Origin: JAAYAY01 sp964429355
GTDB lineage: Bacteria; Planctomycetota; Planctomycetia; Pirellulales; Thermoguttaceae
Direction of reading: 5' to 3'
Length of the DNA: 25,244 bases
Assembly (NCBI GenBank): GCA_964429355.1
Contig: CAYSCH010000100.1
Span: forward strand, 1-25,244
Part shown: positions 1 through 7,761 of the stretch, one piece after another
How positions within the stretch are numbered: the first letter of the stretch is position 1
Layout of the letters: each line of letters begins with the position of its first letter
The notes under the pieces: generated by a model
What the model was told of the DNA's origin: nothing
The model's input: the letters and a program-made list of their open reading frames with translations, nothing else
Database searches by the model: none
Position numbers and translations under genes: made by a program

Positions 1-1540
1 CCTCGGGGCGCTGCATTGTGTAGCCCAGAGCCGCCAGTCCCCGAGGAATGATCGACACTTTGTGGACGGGATCCGTGTTCGGCAAGCAGTAGGCCACCAG
101 GGCGTGGGCACTCTCGTGGTAGGCAACCCGCTGCTTCTCGTCTTCCTGGATCAGACGCTGGCGTTTTTCCAGGCCCGTGGTCACCCGTTCAACCGCTTCG
201 TTGAACTCGACCATGGTGACCGATTCCTTGCTGTTTCGAGCGGCGAGCAGGGCTGCCTCGTTCACGAGATTCGCCAGATCCGCGCCAACGAATCCGGAGG
301 TGATCGCGGCTACCTTCTTCAGATCGACGTCCTCGTTCAGTTTCACGTTCTTCACATGGACCTTGAGAATCGATTCGCGTCCACGGACGTCGGGTCGGTC
401 CACCAGCACCTGACGGTCAAATCGCCCCGAACGAAGCAAGGCCGGGTCGAGGGTTTCGGGCCGGTTTGTTGCGGCCATTACGATCGTTCCGCTGTTGGGG
501 CTGAACCCGTCCATTTCCACCAACAGGGCGTTGAGGGTCTGCTCCCGTTCGTCATGTCCGCCTACGATGCTGCTGCCGCGAGTCTTGCCGAGGGCGTCCA
601 ACTCGTCGATGAACACGATGCAGGGAGCCTTCGCTTCGGCTTGTTGGAAAAGGTCTCGCACACGGGCAGCGCCGACGCCGACGAACATCTCGACAAAGTC
701 GGAACCCGAGAGGCTGAAAAAAGGGACCCCTGCTTCGCCGGCAATTGCCCTGGCCAACAGCGTCTTGCCCGTGCCCGGCGGGCCAACCAGCAGCACGCCT
801 TTCGGAATCCTCCCCCCCAAAACCCGGTATTTGTCAGGGTTCTTCAGGAATTCCACGACCTCGCGCAGTTCGTCAACGGCTTCGTCGATGCCGGCCACGT
901 CATTAAACGTCTCCTCGATATCCTCCTGTGCGAACAGCTTGCCGCGGCTGCGGCCAAAGGCCATGGCGCCGCCTGCTCCGCTGATACGGCGCATCATGAT
1001 CAGGAAGAAGGGAAGCATGACGAGGAGGAAAAGGACCAGGGGGCCATAGTTCCTCCAGAAGGTGGGGAAACTCTCACCACTTATGTCCGTGAATCCCTTC
1101 TCGTAGGCCAAATCCAGGAGTTCCGCGTTGCCATCCTCCACGCCCCAGCAGTCCGCGACGAAATTCACATTTTCCTTCGCAACGCCTGCCTTTTCTGCCG
1201 GGGCGATAATCTGGCACGTGACGGTTCCGGTGATCTTTTCGGGCCCCATTCGTCGCACGGCGAGATTCGAGTATCTGACCGTCTGCTCGTTCTCTTTTCC
1301 CCGATTCTCAACAATCTCGATCGACGGATTGGGGTTGTCCTTGGTGCCCGGCGCACCCTGGGCAATCAAACGCTTCAATTCGGTCAGAGGAAGGTCGACT
1401 CGATTGGGGCTGCGAATGAGGGATGCGGCAAACAAGATGATGAGCACCACCCCCACAACAAGCCAGAGGGTGCTCCCGCCGGCTGGCGAGGACTTCTTGT
1501 CACTGGGAGTACGTGGCAGGTCTTGGCGATTCTCGTCCAT
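1..1540 (-). CDS. ftsH: ATP-dependent zinc metalloprotease FtsH (3' end cut by window edge)
   Basis: Membrane-anchored AAA+ protease that extracts and degrades membrane and soluble proteins. About 513 residues are visible from the ATG at 1538-1540; the C-terminal end lies beyond the left edge. Seen: a first TM at about residues 25-42, a roughly 115-residue extracytoplasmic segment, a second TM near 160-180, Walker A GPPGTGKT (253-260), Walker B with FIDE (D312, E313), an arginine-finger region with RSGRFDRQ, and the zinc site HESAH (475-479) in place of the usual HEAGH. Both histidines and the glutamate are kept. The upstream frame stays open to about 1625 without a better start, and I see no clear Shine-Dalgarno. 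The N-terminal part is longer than in E. coli, where HEAGH lies near residue 415. folP, often next to ftsH, lies 4.5 kb away on the same strand. Identification is secure. Confidence 0.97.
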   Translation of the reverse strand, partial: MDENRQDLPRTPSDKKSSPAGGSTLWLVVGVVLIILFAASLIRSPNRVDLPLTELKRLIAQGAPGTKDNPNPSIEIVENRGKENEQTVRYSNLAVRRMGPEKITGTVTCQIIAPAEKAGVAKENVNFVADCWGVEDGNAELLDLAYEKGFTDISGESFPTFWRNYGPLVLFLLVMLPFFLIMMRRISGAGGAMAFGRSRGKLFAQEDIEETFNDVAGIDEAVDELREVVEFLKNPDKYRVLGGRIPKGVLLVGPPGTGKTLLARAIAGEAGVPFFSLSGSDFVEMFVGVGAARVRDLFQQAEAKAPCIVFIDELDALGKTRGSSIVGGHDEREQTLNALLVEMDGFSPNSGTIVMAATNRPETLDPALLRSGRFDRQVLVDRPDVRGRESILKVHVKNVKLNEDVDLKKVAAITSGFVGADLANLVNEAALLAARNSKESVTMVEFNEAVERVTTGLEKRQRLIQEDEKQRVAYHESAHALVAYCLPNTDPVHKVSIIPRGLAALGYTMQRPE

Positions 1541-1965
1541 CGGGGAAAAATTCGGTTCCGTCGAGTTGGCAAGGGTTCGAACTGGTGGCCCTTGAGGTCG
1601 CTCAGGGGCTACTTGGATGATATCCTAATAGTATGGCCTCGACCTGGGAGGCAGCAATCGTTCTGTTTCCCTTGCCATCTTACGGAATTTTTTGGCTCCT
1701 GGATCGCCCCTAAACTCATAGACCCTATGGCACGTCCCAAAGGAACTACCGAATAACCCGGCTTGTTGCCATTCTTAGGCCCACCTACAATAACCGGCTT
1801 CTGTCGGTTCCGTCCGCACATCCCGCCTCCTGATCCTGTGCCGAACTGGCAGCGCAAGACTCCATATCGTCGCCTATTCTCGCTGGTCTTGCCCGATCCG
1901 CGGTTCCGGCGATTGACGTTTAACGGGCCACACTACGTCCGTCGGAACAAGAAACACCAGACCGG
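1541..1965. other. Divergent intergenic region between ftsH and dxr
   Basis: About 425 bp with no convincing gene. It must hold promoters for both directions. For dxr, a TTGACG at 1913-1918 could be a -35 element, but nothing close to TATAAT follows at 16-18 bp, so I do not call it. A 5-bp hairpin (AACCG 1792-1796, CGGTT 1805-1809) is too weak to interpret. Confidence 0.6.
1628..1657 (-). promoter_or_regulatory. Weak candidate promoter for ftsH
   Basis: Read on the minus strand, TTGCTG (1652-1657) is followed after 18 bp by TACTAT (1628-1633), a 4-of-6 match to TATAAT. This would start transcription about 80 nt before the ftsH ATG. The -35 match is poor, so this is only a candidate. Confidence 0.28.
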
Positions 1966-3129
1966 ATGCCTCCAACCCCCAAGAACGTGGCGATTCTCGG
2001 TTCAACCGGGAGCATCGGGCGAAGCACACTCGAAGTGATTGCCGCTTCTGGGGGAGCTCTGCGCGCTGTTGCCCTTTCGGCCCATGAAAGCGTTGCCCGC
2101 CTCGTCGCCCAGGCCAGGCAGTTCCGTCCCGACCGCATCGTGATCACCTCCCCAGGAGCGGCTGAAAACCACGACTTTTCGGAATTTGCTGGAAAAACGG
2201 AGATCCTCATCGGTTCCGAACGAATGGTGGAGATCGCGTCCGCAACTGAGGTCGATGTCGTGGTTTGTGCCGTCGTTGGCAGCGCGGGGCTTTGGGGAAC
2301 CTGGGCGGCGATCGAAGCGGGCAAGACCGTTGCCCTGGCCAACAAGGAAAGCCTTGTGGTGGGAGGGCCACTGGTCATGGACCTGGTGGCTCGGACCGGT
2401 GCTCGCCTCCTCCCCGTCGACAGCGAGCATAGTGCCGTATTTCAAGCCCTCCGGGCAGGCCGTCGCCAGGAGGTTCGCCGGGTCATACTGACCGCCAGCG
2501 GTGGACCTTTCCGAAACCACTCACGCGAGCAACTGGCCCACGTCACCGTAGAAGAGGCCCTGGCACACCCCACCTGGAATATGGGCCCAAAGATCACGGT
2601 AGATTCGGCCACCATGATGAACAAAGCGCTCGAAATCATCGAAGCTCGCTGGCTTTTTGGGCTGTCCCCAGACCAGATTGGAGTCATGATCCATCCCCAG
2701 TCCGTTGTGCATTCGATGGTAGAATACCTAGACGGTTCGGTGGTAGCGCAACTCAGCCCTCCCGACATGAGACTGCCCATCCAATATGCCTTGACTTGGC
2801 CGGATCGTTGCGAGGGAGTCGCGACGAAGCTCGATTGGACGCAATCGCATGCCCTGGAATTCCATCCTCCTGATTTCGAGCGTTTCCCGGCCCTGTCGCT
2901 GGGTCTCGAAGTTGCTCGCTCCGGTGGTTCCGCGGGCGCCGTGCTCAACGGAGCGAACGAAGCGGCCGTGGCGGCATTTCTGGACCGCCGAATTCGCTTT
3001 GACCAAATTGTTCCTGCCTGCCGAGATATCCTGCACAATCATCACTTCCTGAGCGATCCAACCCTGGATCAACTCCACACCTTGGACCTTTGGGCCCGCG
3101 AGGAGATAGAACGTTGGATTCTTTCCTGA
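1966..3129 (+). CDS. dxr: 1-deoxy-D-xylulose 5-phosphate reductoisomerase
   Basis: Cytoplasmic NADPH- and metal-dependent enzyme that converts DXP to 2-C-methyl-D-erythritol 4-phosphate, the committed step of the MEP isoprenoid pathway. The protein is 387 residues, normal for the family. Seen: NADPH-binding LGSTGSIG (11-18), ALANKESLV (123-131), metal ligands in VDSEHS (D152, E154), the active-site stretch starting HPTWNMGPK at 201 with VDSATMMNK (212-220), and E223 as the likely third metal ligand. The ATG at 1966 is used; an in-frame GTG at 1987 would begin closer to the usual family N-terminus and cannot be excluded. The 3' end overlaps the rseP start, so the two are co-translated. MEP-pathway isoprenoids feed undecaprenyl-PP synthesis by uppS, found 13 kb away on the other strand. 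Confidence 0.98.
   Translation: MPPTPKNVAILGSTGSIGRSTLEVIAASGGALRAVALSAHESVARLVAQARQFRPDRIVITSPGAAENHDFSEFAGKTEILIGSERMVEIASATEVDVVVCAVVGSAGLWGTWAAIEAGKTVALANKESLVVGGPLVMDLVARTGARLLPVDSEHSAVFQALRAGRRQEVRRVILTASGGPFRNHSREQLAHVTVEEALAHPTWNMGPKITVDSATMMNKALEIIEARWLFGLSPDQIGVMIHPQSVVHSMVEYLDGSVVAQLSPPDMRLPIQYALTWPDRCEGVATKLDWTQSHALEFHPPDFERFPALSLGLEVARSGGSAGAVLNGANEAAVAAFLDRRIRFDQIVPACRDILHNHHFLSDPTLDQLHTLDLWAREEIERWILS
3101..3105 (+). promoter_or_regulatory. Ribosome binding site that sets the rseP start
   Basis: AGGAG inside the last codons of dxr, 8 nt before the TTG at 3114. It is the only good Shine-Dalgarno near the 5' end of rseP and argues against the earlier in-frame TTG at 3090. The resulting 16-bp overlap implies translational coupling of dxr and rseP. 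Confidence 0.7.
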
Positions 3130-5255
3130 TAGCTGCTGAGCAAGGTTCCACCCTGCTGACCACCATCCTGACGGTAACCAAGGCGGTTGTTCTGGTACTC
3201 GTCGGCGTGAACATGCTGATCATCGTTCACGAATGGGGCCATTTCATCGTCGCCCGGATGTGCGGCGTCAAATGCGAGAAGTTCTACATCTGGTTCGATA
3301 TCTTTGGCTGGAAGTTGCTGAAGTTCAAATGGGGTGATACCGAGTTCGGCGTGGGCGTTCTGCCCTTGGGTGGTTATGTGAAGATGTTGGGCCAGGAAGA
3401 CAACCCTGGACGGCTGCGAGAAGAACTCGAACGCGCGAAGACATTGGCGGTCGAGAATCACGACGCACCCCGGGAGGGGGTGGCGGTGCAAAACGATACG
3501 AGCGCCGGCGAGTCAGTCGATATCAAGGCAGCCGAGGCGGCCCTGAACGACCCCCAGAGCTACCTCTCCAAGAGTGTGCCGCAGCGAATGGCGATCATTT
3601 CGGCCGGCGTGATTATGAACGTGTTCTTCGCCTTCATTGTGGCCACCGCTGCCTATGGTATAGGCGTCTACAAATTCGACAGCGAAATCGGGCTTCTTGC
3701 CCCGGGCGGAGCCGCCTGGCGAGCCGATTTGCGTTCCGGGGACCGCGTCGTCGCTGTGGCCGGTCAGCCGATTGACCAGTTCGACAGGCTTCGCGAGGCG
3801 ACGTTATTTGGAAAGCTCGACGACGGGCTGCCAATCGTTGTCCGCCGCCCTGGAGTCGATACCCCGATCGAAGTGGTGACTCATCCTGATCGCGACCTCG
3901 GAGCGCCGACGATCGGCATTGTCAATACCTTCACGACGAAGCTGGCGGACGATCAAGTGAACCATCGCCCACCCACCGATTTTGGCACCCCGGCCAGTCG
4001 AGCCACGCCAAGTTTCGAACCCGGCGATGTCGTGGTGGCTGTCAACGGCGCTGCCGTCCGCGAAGGATACGAGTACTATCGGGCTGCCGCACTTGCCCGT
4101 GACGAGCCAATGGACGTCGCCGTGCGCCGATCGGCCTCCGATGGCAAATCGGAGTCGGAATTGACCATTACCGTGGCTCCCCGCCCCATGCGGCGATTCG
4201 GCATGGTCATGACTGCAGGTGCTATCGATGCCGTGCAGGATCATTCCCCGGCGCAGGAAGCCGGCCTGAAGCCAGGAGACCGAATCACCGCAATCGACGG
4301 AGAACCGCTGGGCGATCCACTCACGCTTGACCAGCGTCTCACTCGACTGGCAAACGAAGCTCCGGAGGGCACGACCGTCACGGCCAAGATCCAGTTGCAG
4401 GGACGCGCAGAGCCCGTGATCGTGCCGTTGCGCAAAGTGGACTGGTACGAGATTCCCACATACCCGTGGGACCCCCCCTCCGTGTCCGCGCTCGGAATCA
4501 CGATCGAAACGTTGCCGCAGGTGGCGGGAGTTCTCGAAGGCTCTCCGGCGCACGCAGCAGGAATCAAGGCCGGTGACATCGTGAAGAAAGTCACCCCGAT
4601 CCCACCGGATACGGCCACCCGCGAGCGGCTCGGGATCCCCGATTGGCTTGGCCAGTCGGATATGCCTTACGATCTGGAAGACAAGCGGACCAAATGGCCA
4701 TTCGTCTTCTACAGAATGCAGGACTGGTTGCCCGGCACGGTCGCCGAAATCGAATTGGGCAATCGAAGCGTGAAGGTCGACTGGTTTGAAGTCGAGGATT
4801 GGCATCATCCGGATCGCGGCTTCTTCTTCGAGCCGAAAGAAACGTTTGTCAAGGCAGACTCCTTGGGCGAGGCGGTGTCGTATGGAATGGAGGAAACCAC
4901 CAATGCGCTCCTGATGGTCCTTAAGTTCATTGGTAAGGTCAGCTCGCAGCAGGTGTCCCCGCGAATGATGGGAGGGCCTTGGACGATTGTCAAGCTGGCC
5001 TATTACTACGCCTCTTCGAAGTTCACGGCGTTGTTGTTGTTTCTCTGCATGATCAGCGCGAACCTTGCGGTGATCAATTTCCTGCCGATTCCAGTGCTCG
5101 ACGGTGGGCACATGGTCTTTCTTGCCTATGAGGGCATTCGCGGAAAACCGCCCAGCGAGAACGTTCAGGTTGGGCTCAGCTATATCGGCCTGTTTCTGCT
5201 TCTTGGTCTGATGGTCTGGGTATTCGGCCTCGATTTGGGCTTTATCTCCCGTTAG
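3114..5255 (+). CDS. rseP: RseP-type site-2 protease with expanded PDZ region
   Basis: Intramembrane zinc metalloprotease (M50), which in other bacteria cleaves anti-sigma factors and remnant signal peptides. From the TTG at 3114 it has 713 residues, against about 450 in E. coli. Seen: first TM with HEWGH (39-43), the conserved QRMAIISAGVIMN helix (about 157-169), a second TM, then a long extracytoplasmic part with four PDZ-like units at about 187-257, 297-357, 367-437 and 460-547 (the second is degenerate), and the C-terminal TM carrying NFLPIPVLDGG (655-665) with the third zinc ligand D663. About 60 extra residues, acidic and poor in hydrophobics, lie between the first TM region and the QRMAII helix. 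All catalytic residues are present. No anti-sigma factor or sigma factor is nearby, so the substrate is unknown. Confidence 0.95.
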   Translation: MDSFLIAAEQGSTLLTTILTVTKAVVLVLVGVNMLIIVHEWGHFIVARMCGVKCEKFYIWFDIFGWKLLKFKWGDTEFGVGVLPLGGYVKMLGQEDNPGRLREELERAKTLAVENHDAPREGVAVQNDTSAGESVDIKAAEAALNDPQSYLSKSVPQRMAIISAGVIMNVFFAFIVATAAYGIGVYKFDSEIGLLAPGGAAWRADLRSGDRVVAVAGQPIDQFDRLREATLFGKLDDGLPIVVRRPGVDTPIEVVTHPDRDLGAPTIGIVNTFTTKLADDQVNHRPPTDFGTPASRATPSFEPGDVVVAVNGAAVREGYEYYRAAALARDEPMDVAVRRSASDGKSESELTITVAPRPMRRFGMVMTAGAIDAVQDHSPAQEAGLKPGDRITAIDGEPLGDPLTLDQRLTRLANEAPEGTTVTAKIQLQGRAEPVIVPLRKVDWYEIPTYPWDPPSVSALGITIETLPQVAGVLEGSPAHAAGIKAGDIVKKVTPIPPDTATRERLGIPDWLGQSDMPYDLEDKRTKWPFVFYRMQDWLPGTVAEIELGNRSVKVDWFEVEDWHHPDRGFFFEPKETFVKADSLGEAVSYGMEETTNALLMVLKFIGKVSSQQVSPRMMGGPWTIVKLAYYYASSKFTALLLFLCMISANLAVINFLPIPVLDGGHMVFLAYEGIRGKPPSENVQVGLSYIGLFLLLGLMVWVFGLDLGFISR

Positions 5256-5260
5256 TTACT

Positions 5261-5300
5261 CGGCAATGTCGACGGATCAGCGTCGAGTGGCTCGTTGCCG
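5261..5300 (+). terminator. Stem-loop just after rseP, possible terminator
   Basis: It begins 5 bp after the rseP stop. Outer arms CGGCAA (5261-5266) and TTGCCG (5295-5300) pair perfectly, as do inner arms TCGACG (5269-5274) and CGTCGA (5281-5286) around a 6-nt loop. No T-run follows, so it may be a 3'-end stabiliser or a Rho-assisted end rather than a classical intrinsic terminator. Confidence 0.4.
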
Positions 5301-5446
5301 AAATGGTCCGGGTCACAACTGTGACGACGCAAGCAAGACTGTGCCAGAACTGAGCGCCGAAAGGGAACCAGGGGAGGTATAGCGGTGTCTGAATAGACAA
5401 GGATCCCGCAGAGTAAAAAATTCCCAGAAAATCGCTTCGTTGCCTA

Positions 5447-5474
5447 TTGACACAGGAAAAGTTTCGATAATAAT
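5447..5474 (+). promoter_or_regulatory. Sigma70-type promoter for the small gene at 5649
   Basis: A perfect TTGACA (5447-5452), a 16-bp spacer and AATAAT (5469-5474, 5 of 6 to TATAAT). Transcription would begin near 5481, giving a 5' leader of about 168 nt before the ATG at 5649. The local A+T richness stands out from the surrounding sequence. Confidence 0.6.
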
Positions 5475-5648
5475 GGCGCGTCTATGCTATACGCGGAGGC
5501 CTACTCCTTTGGTGGCATGCGTATCCTTGCATTAGCTTCTGGACACTTTGGCGGTGTCGGTCCGGTCTCCCGAGACGGTGGTGCGTCTCGAATCGGAAGT
5601 TCTCGCCGGACTTTTTACACTTTTTGTTGTTTGGAGTGGTTTTCAGCC

Positions 5649-5864
5649 ATGAGGAACGTATTTGAGGCCATTCTCGAATGTGGCCACGATGAGGACTTCT
5701 CGCCGACGGACTGCGACGAGTTCAAGCCCACGGACGCCCCGGCCGGTTCGAAGGCCAAGTTGGAAGTTCTGGCGGAACGCATTCGCCGTGGCTTCCCCCT
5801 TTGGCACCCCGAAGATCGGTTCGATTACAGCGGCCTGACCGGCGCTGTTCGCCCTCGCGAGTAG
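5649..5864 (+). CDS. Small conserved planctomycete protein of unknown function
   Basis: A 71-residue acidic soluble protein with no signal peptide or TM. It starts MRNVFEAILECGHDEDF and carries a C-terminal part with PAGSKAKLEVLAERIRRG followed by FPLWHPEDR and DYSGLTG. I recognise this pattern (PGS-K-VL-RR, then PLWHPEDR) as typical of short hypothetical proteins in planctomycetes; no function is known to me. The ATG at 5649 is chosen because similarity starts there; GGAG at 5633-5636 is 12 nt upstream, rather far. The frame stays open upstream to an ATG at 5484, only a few bases from the predicted transcription start, but those extra 55 residues look non-coding. It has its own promoter and a candidate terminator, so it is probably monocistronic. 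The two cysteines (C11, C22) and two histidines (H13, H53) do not form an obvious zinc site. Confidence 0.75.
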   Translation: MRNVFEAILECGHDEDFSPTDCDEFKPTDAPAGSKAKLEVLAERIRRGFPLWHPEDRFDYSGLTGAVRPRE

Positions 5865-5915
5865 CAGGCGTTTGGGTCGGCGGTCCGATTGGACTGCCCT
5901 GTTCGTGGGCTACGG

Positions 5916-5938
5916 ATGCCGCAATGCGGTATTCTTTT
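5916..5938 (+). terminator. Candidate intrinsic terminator after the small gene
   Basis: A 7-bp stem (ATGCCGC 5916-5922, GCGGTAT 5926-5932, one G-T wobble) with a 3-nt loop is followed by TCTTTT. It lies 51 bp past the stop codon at 5862-5864. The rest of 5865-6045 holds nothing I can identify. Confidence 0.42.
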
Positions 5939-6045
5939 GGGCTGCGCCGTTGTGTTTTCTGGCAGCCTTCTCCAGGGAGTTCGGGACGGTTCGTGGTACG
6001 CTTCGGAACCACCTCAACCTCCGTTCAACATGGGACGCCGGTCCG

Positions 6046-6909
6046 TTACTCCAAGCCCCCGCACGCCTCGAAAATCAGCAGGGACTCCCGGACGGTTGCC
6101 ACATCGTGAACGCGAAGTATCTGGGTGCCCTGCTGCGCGAGCGCCATCGAACAGCCGATTGTGCCTGCAAGCCGGTCGCCGGCGTGGTCTCCAAGCACTC
6201 CGCCAATAAACCGTTTTCGAGAATGGCCCACCAGCACCGGACAGCCTAACTCGTGGAGCAGATGGATGTTGCGCAGTAGATCCAGATTGTGCTGAGTCGT
6301 CTTCCCGAACCCGATCCCGGGATCCACGGCGATCCGGTCCTGGTCGATTCCGGCACCTATCAGCGTGTCGCGACGTTGGCGCAGGAAGCTGACAACGTCA
6401 CGCACAACGTCTTCGTAGATCGGGTCGTCCTGCATCGTACGCGGAATACCCCGCATGTGCATGACGCAAAGGCCGACCTTTCTTTGACGAGCCAGTTCGA
6501 TCATCGCCGGGTCCGCCGCCCCCGTCACGTCGTTGACGATCTCCGCCCCCGCGTCCAGGGCTTTTTCGGCCACTGCCGGTTTGGAGGTGTCTACCGAGAG
6601 GGGAACGTCCACCCGGCCGGCAAGCCCCTGGATTACCGGCAGCACACGGCGCAACTCCTCTGCCTCGCTCACCGGTTCCGCATTGGGACGCGTGCTTTCC
6701 CCGCCGATGTCGAGGAGGTCCGCCCCTTCACGCACGAGTTCCAGTCCGTGGGCCACGGCAGCCTCTGCATCGAAGAAGCGGCCTCCATCGGAGAAGCTGT
6801 CGGGCGTCACATTGACGATGCCCATCAGCAGGGGGCGGCAAGGGCAGGAGAGTACCCGCCTGGCCAATCGCCAGTGATCGGCCCGGGAGGAAGATGTGGA
6901 GGTCGGCAT
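6046..6909 (-). CDS. folP: Dihydropteroate synthase
   Basis: Condenses p-aminobenzoate with 6-hydroxymethyl-dihydropterin pyrophosphate in folate synthesis; target of sulfonamides. The protein is 287 residues, a normal TIM-barrel DHPS. Seen: GIVNVTPDSFSDGG (30-43, the first signature), DIGGESTRP (67-75), D107 in SVDTSKP, N126/D127 in IVNDVTG, MHMRG (150-154), DPGIGFGK (196-203), GHSRKRF (228-234) and the C-terminal RVHDV (266-270). All catalytic loops are intact. The start is the ATG at 6909, with no clear Shine-Dalgarno and a 207-bp gap to the LptE-like gene upstream. It could therefore have its own promoter, though none is obvious. The 28 residues before the first strand are slightly long and the true start could be internal. 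Confidence 0.97.
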   Translation of the reverse strand: MPTSTSSSRADHWRLARRVLSCPCRPLLMGIVNVTPDSFSDGGRFFDAEAAVAHGLELVREGADLLDIGGESTRPNAEPVSEAEELRRVLPVIQGLAGRVDVPLSVDTSKPAVAEKALDAGAEIVNDVTGAADPAMIELARQRKVGLCVMHMRGIPRTMQDDPIYEDVVRDVVSFLRQRRDTLIGAGIDQDRIAVDPGIGFGKTTQHNLDLLRNIHLLHELGCPVLVGHSRKRFIGGVLGDHAGDRLAGTIGCSMALAQQGTQILRVHDVATVRESLLIFEACGGLE

Positions 6910-7116
6910 GTTCTTGGGGAAACGGTTTCTGAAGCCGATAACTGGATCACCGGCTGCGAACCTCTACGCCCGTCGGATACTCCCTCGCCTGGCTGCAACT
7001 GACGAGGCTGGGGGAGGTGGACCGCAGCCAGAATCATCTGGAAATCCCGCCGGCTCGACAGGCAGGAATGTCTATCCTACAGCCACCCGCGCGCGGCGTG
7101 TAGATGCCGCAGATGG

Positions 7117-7686
7117 CTACCAGGGCGCTTCCATCATTCCCACGATCTGTTCCGCGACGCGTTGAATCGCCTGCTGGTGCGCCGTCGCGACCGACTGGCC
7201 GTATTCAGGCAGGAACGTGGCCGAAGAACTGACCATGCTCAGTTCGGGTGGCAGCGAAACACAACCTTCGTGGAGAATGCCGCCGCTCCGATCGATCCAG
7301 CTCACTTCGATCTGCACGGTCACATCGAGCTTGCGAGGGTCGTCGTAGAGGTTCTCAGCGACCACCCGCTTGGTCTCGCCCACAATCCTTCCGCTCAGAA
7401 TACTGTCGGCACCCGACGTGCTCACGACCTTGTACGGGGTCTTGCTTTCGATTTCCTTCATGACCGCTTCGGTAAGCCGCTCTCCCAGATTCCGCCTGAA
7501 ACTATCGGAATCGAAGATCGGAACGTAGACCGTATGAACGTCCTGGGGGTAGAGAGAACGGTTGCCGATCTGATACGGCGTGGCACAGCCCGCCAGAATT
7601 GTGGCGCAGATCAACAGGCAACTGCCGCTCGCCGGCAGGCGGCGGAGCTTGGGTGTGCATGTTGGGGTGGAGCGTGGGGCGGTCAT
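7117..7686 (-). CDS. LptE-like outer-membrane lipoprotein
   Basis: A 189-residue predicted lipoprotein. A hydrophobic N-terminal segment ends in the lipobox LAGC with C34 as the acylated cysteine. The mature part has features of the LptE/RlpB family: the early VYVPIFDSDSFRRNLGERLTEA-type stretch (about 53-73; strand then helix), a central V-V-S-T-S-ADSILSGRIVGE strand pair, and a C-terminal helix (about 168-184). LptE plugs the LptD barrel that inserts lipopolysaccharide in the outer membrane; the planctomycete role is inferred from family only. The gene follows the BamD-like gene after 75 bp. The 33-residue pre-lipobox region is long, and M1 may not be the true start. A weak hairpin overlaps its stop codon (arms GCGGC 7093-7097 and GCCGC 7106-7110). 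Confidence 0.72.
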   Translation of the reverse strand: MTAPRSTPTCTPKLRRLPASGSCLLICATILAGCATPYQIGNRSLYPQDVHTVYVPIFDSDSFRRNLGERLTEAVMKEIESKTPYKVVSTSGADSILSGRIVGETKRVVAENLYDDPRKLDVTVQIEVSWIDRSGGILHEGCVSLPPELSMVSSSATFLPEYGQSVATAHQQAIQRVAEQIVGMMEAPW

Positions 7687-7761
7687 GTCGTTTCGTGATT
7701 GGGCTGGATGGCCCCAATTGCGTCAGGCGAAGAAAGGGCGAACCGTGATCGTTGGTGCCTC

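Noticed and set aside
62..1756. 564-codon open frame on the plus strand
   Set aside because: Lies antisense to ftsH, whose motifs are unambiguous; the translation has no family features.
3804..5111. 435-codon open frame on the minus strand
   Set aside because: Antisense to rseP; rich in H, R and G as expected of a mirror frame in G+C-rich DNA.
5484..5648. N-terminal extension of the small gene to an ATG near the transcription start
   Set aside because: The added 55 residues look non-coding; the conserved protein begins at 5649.
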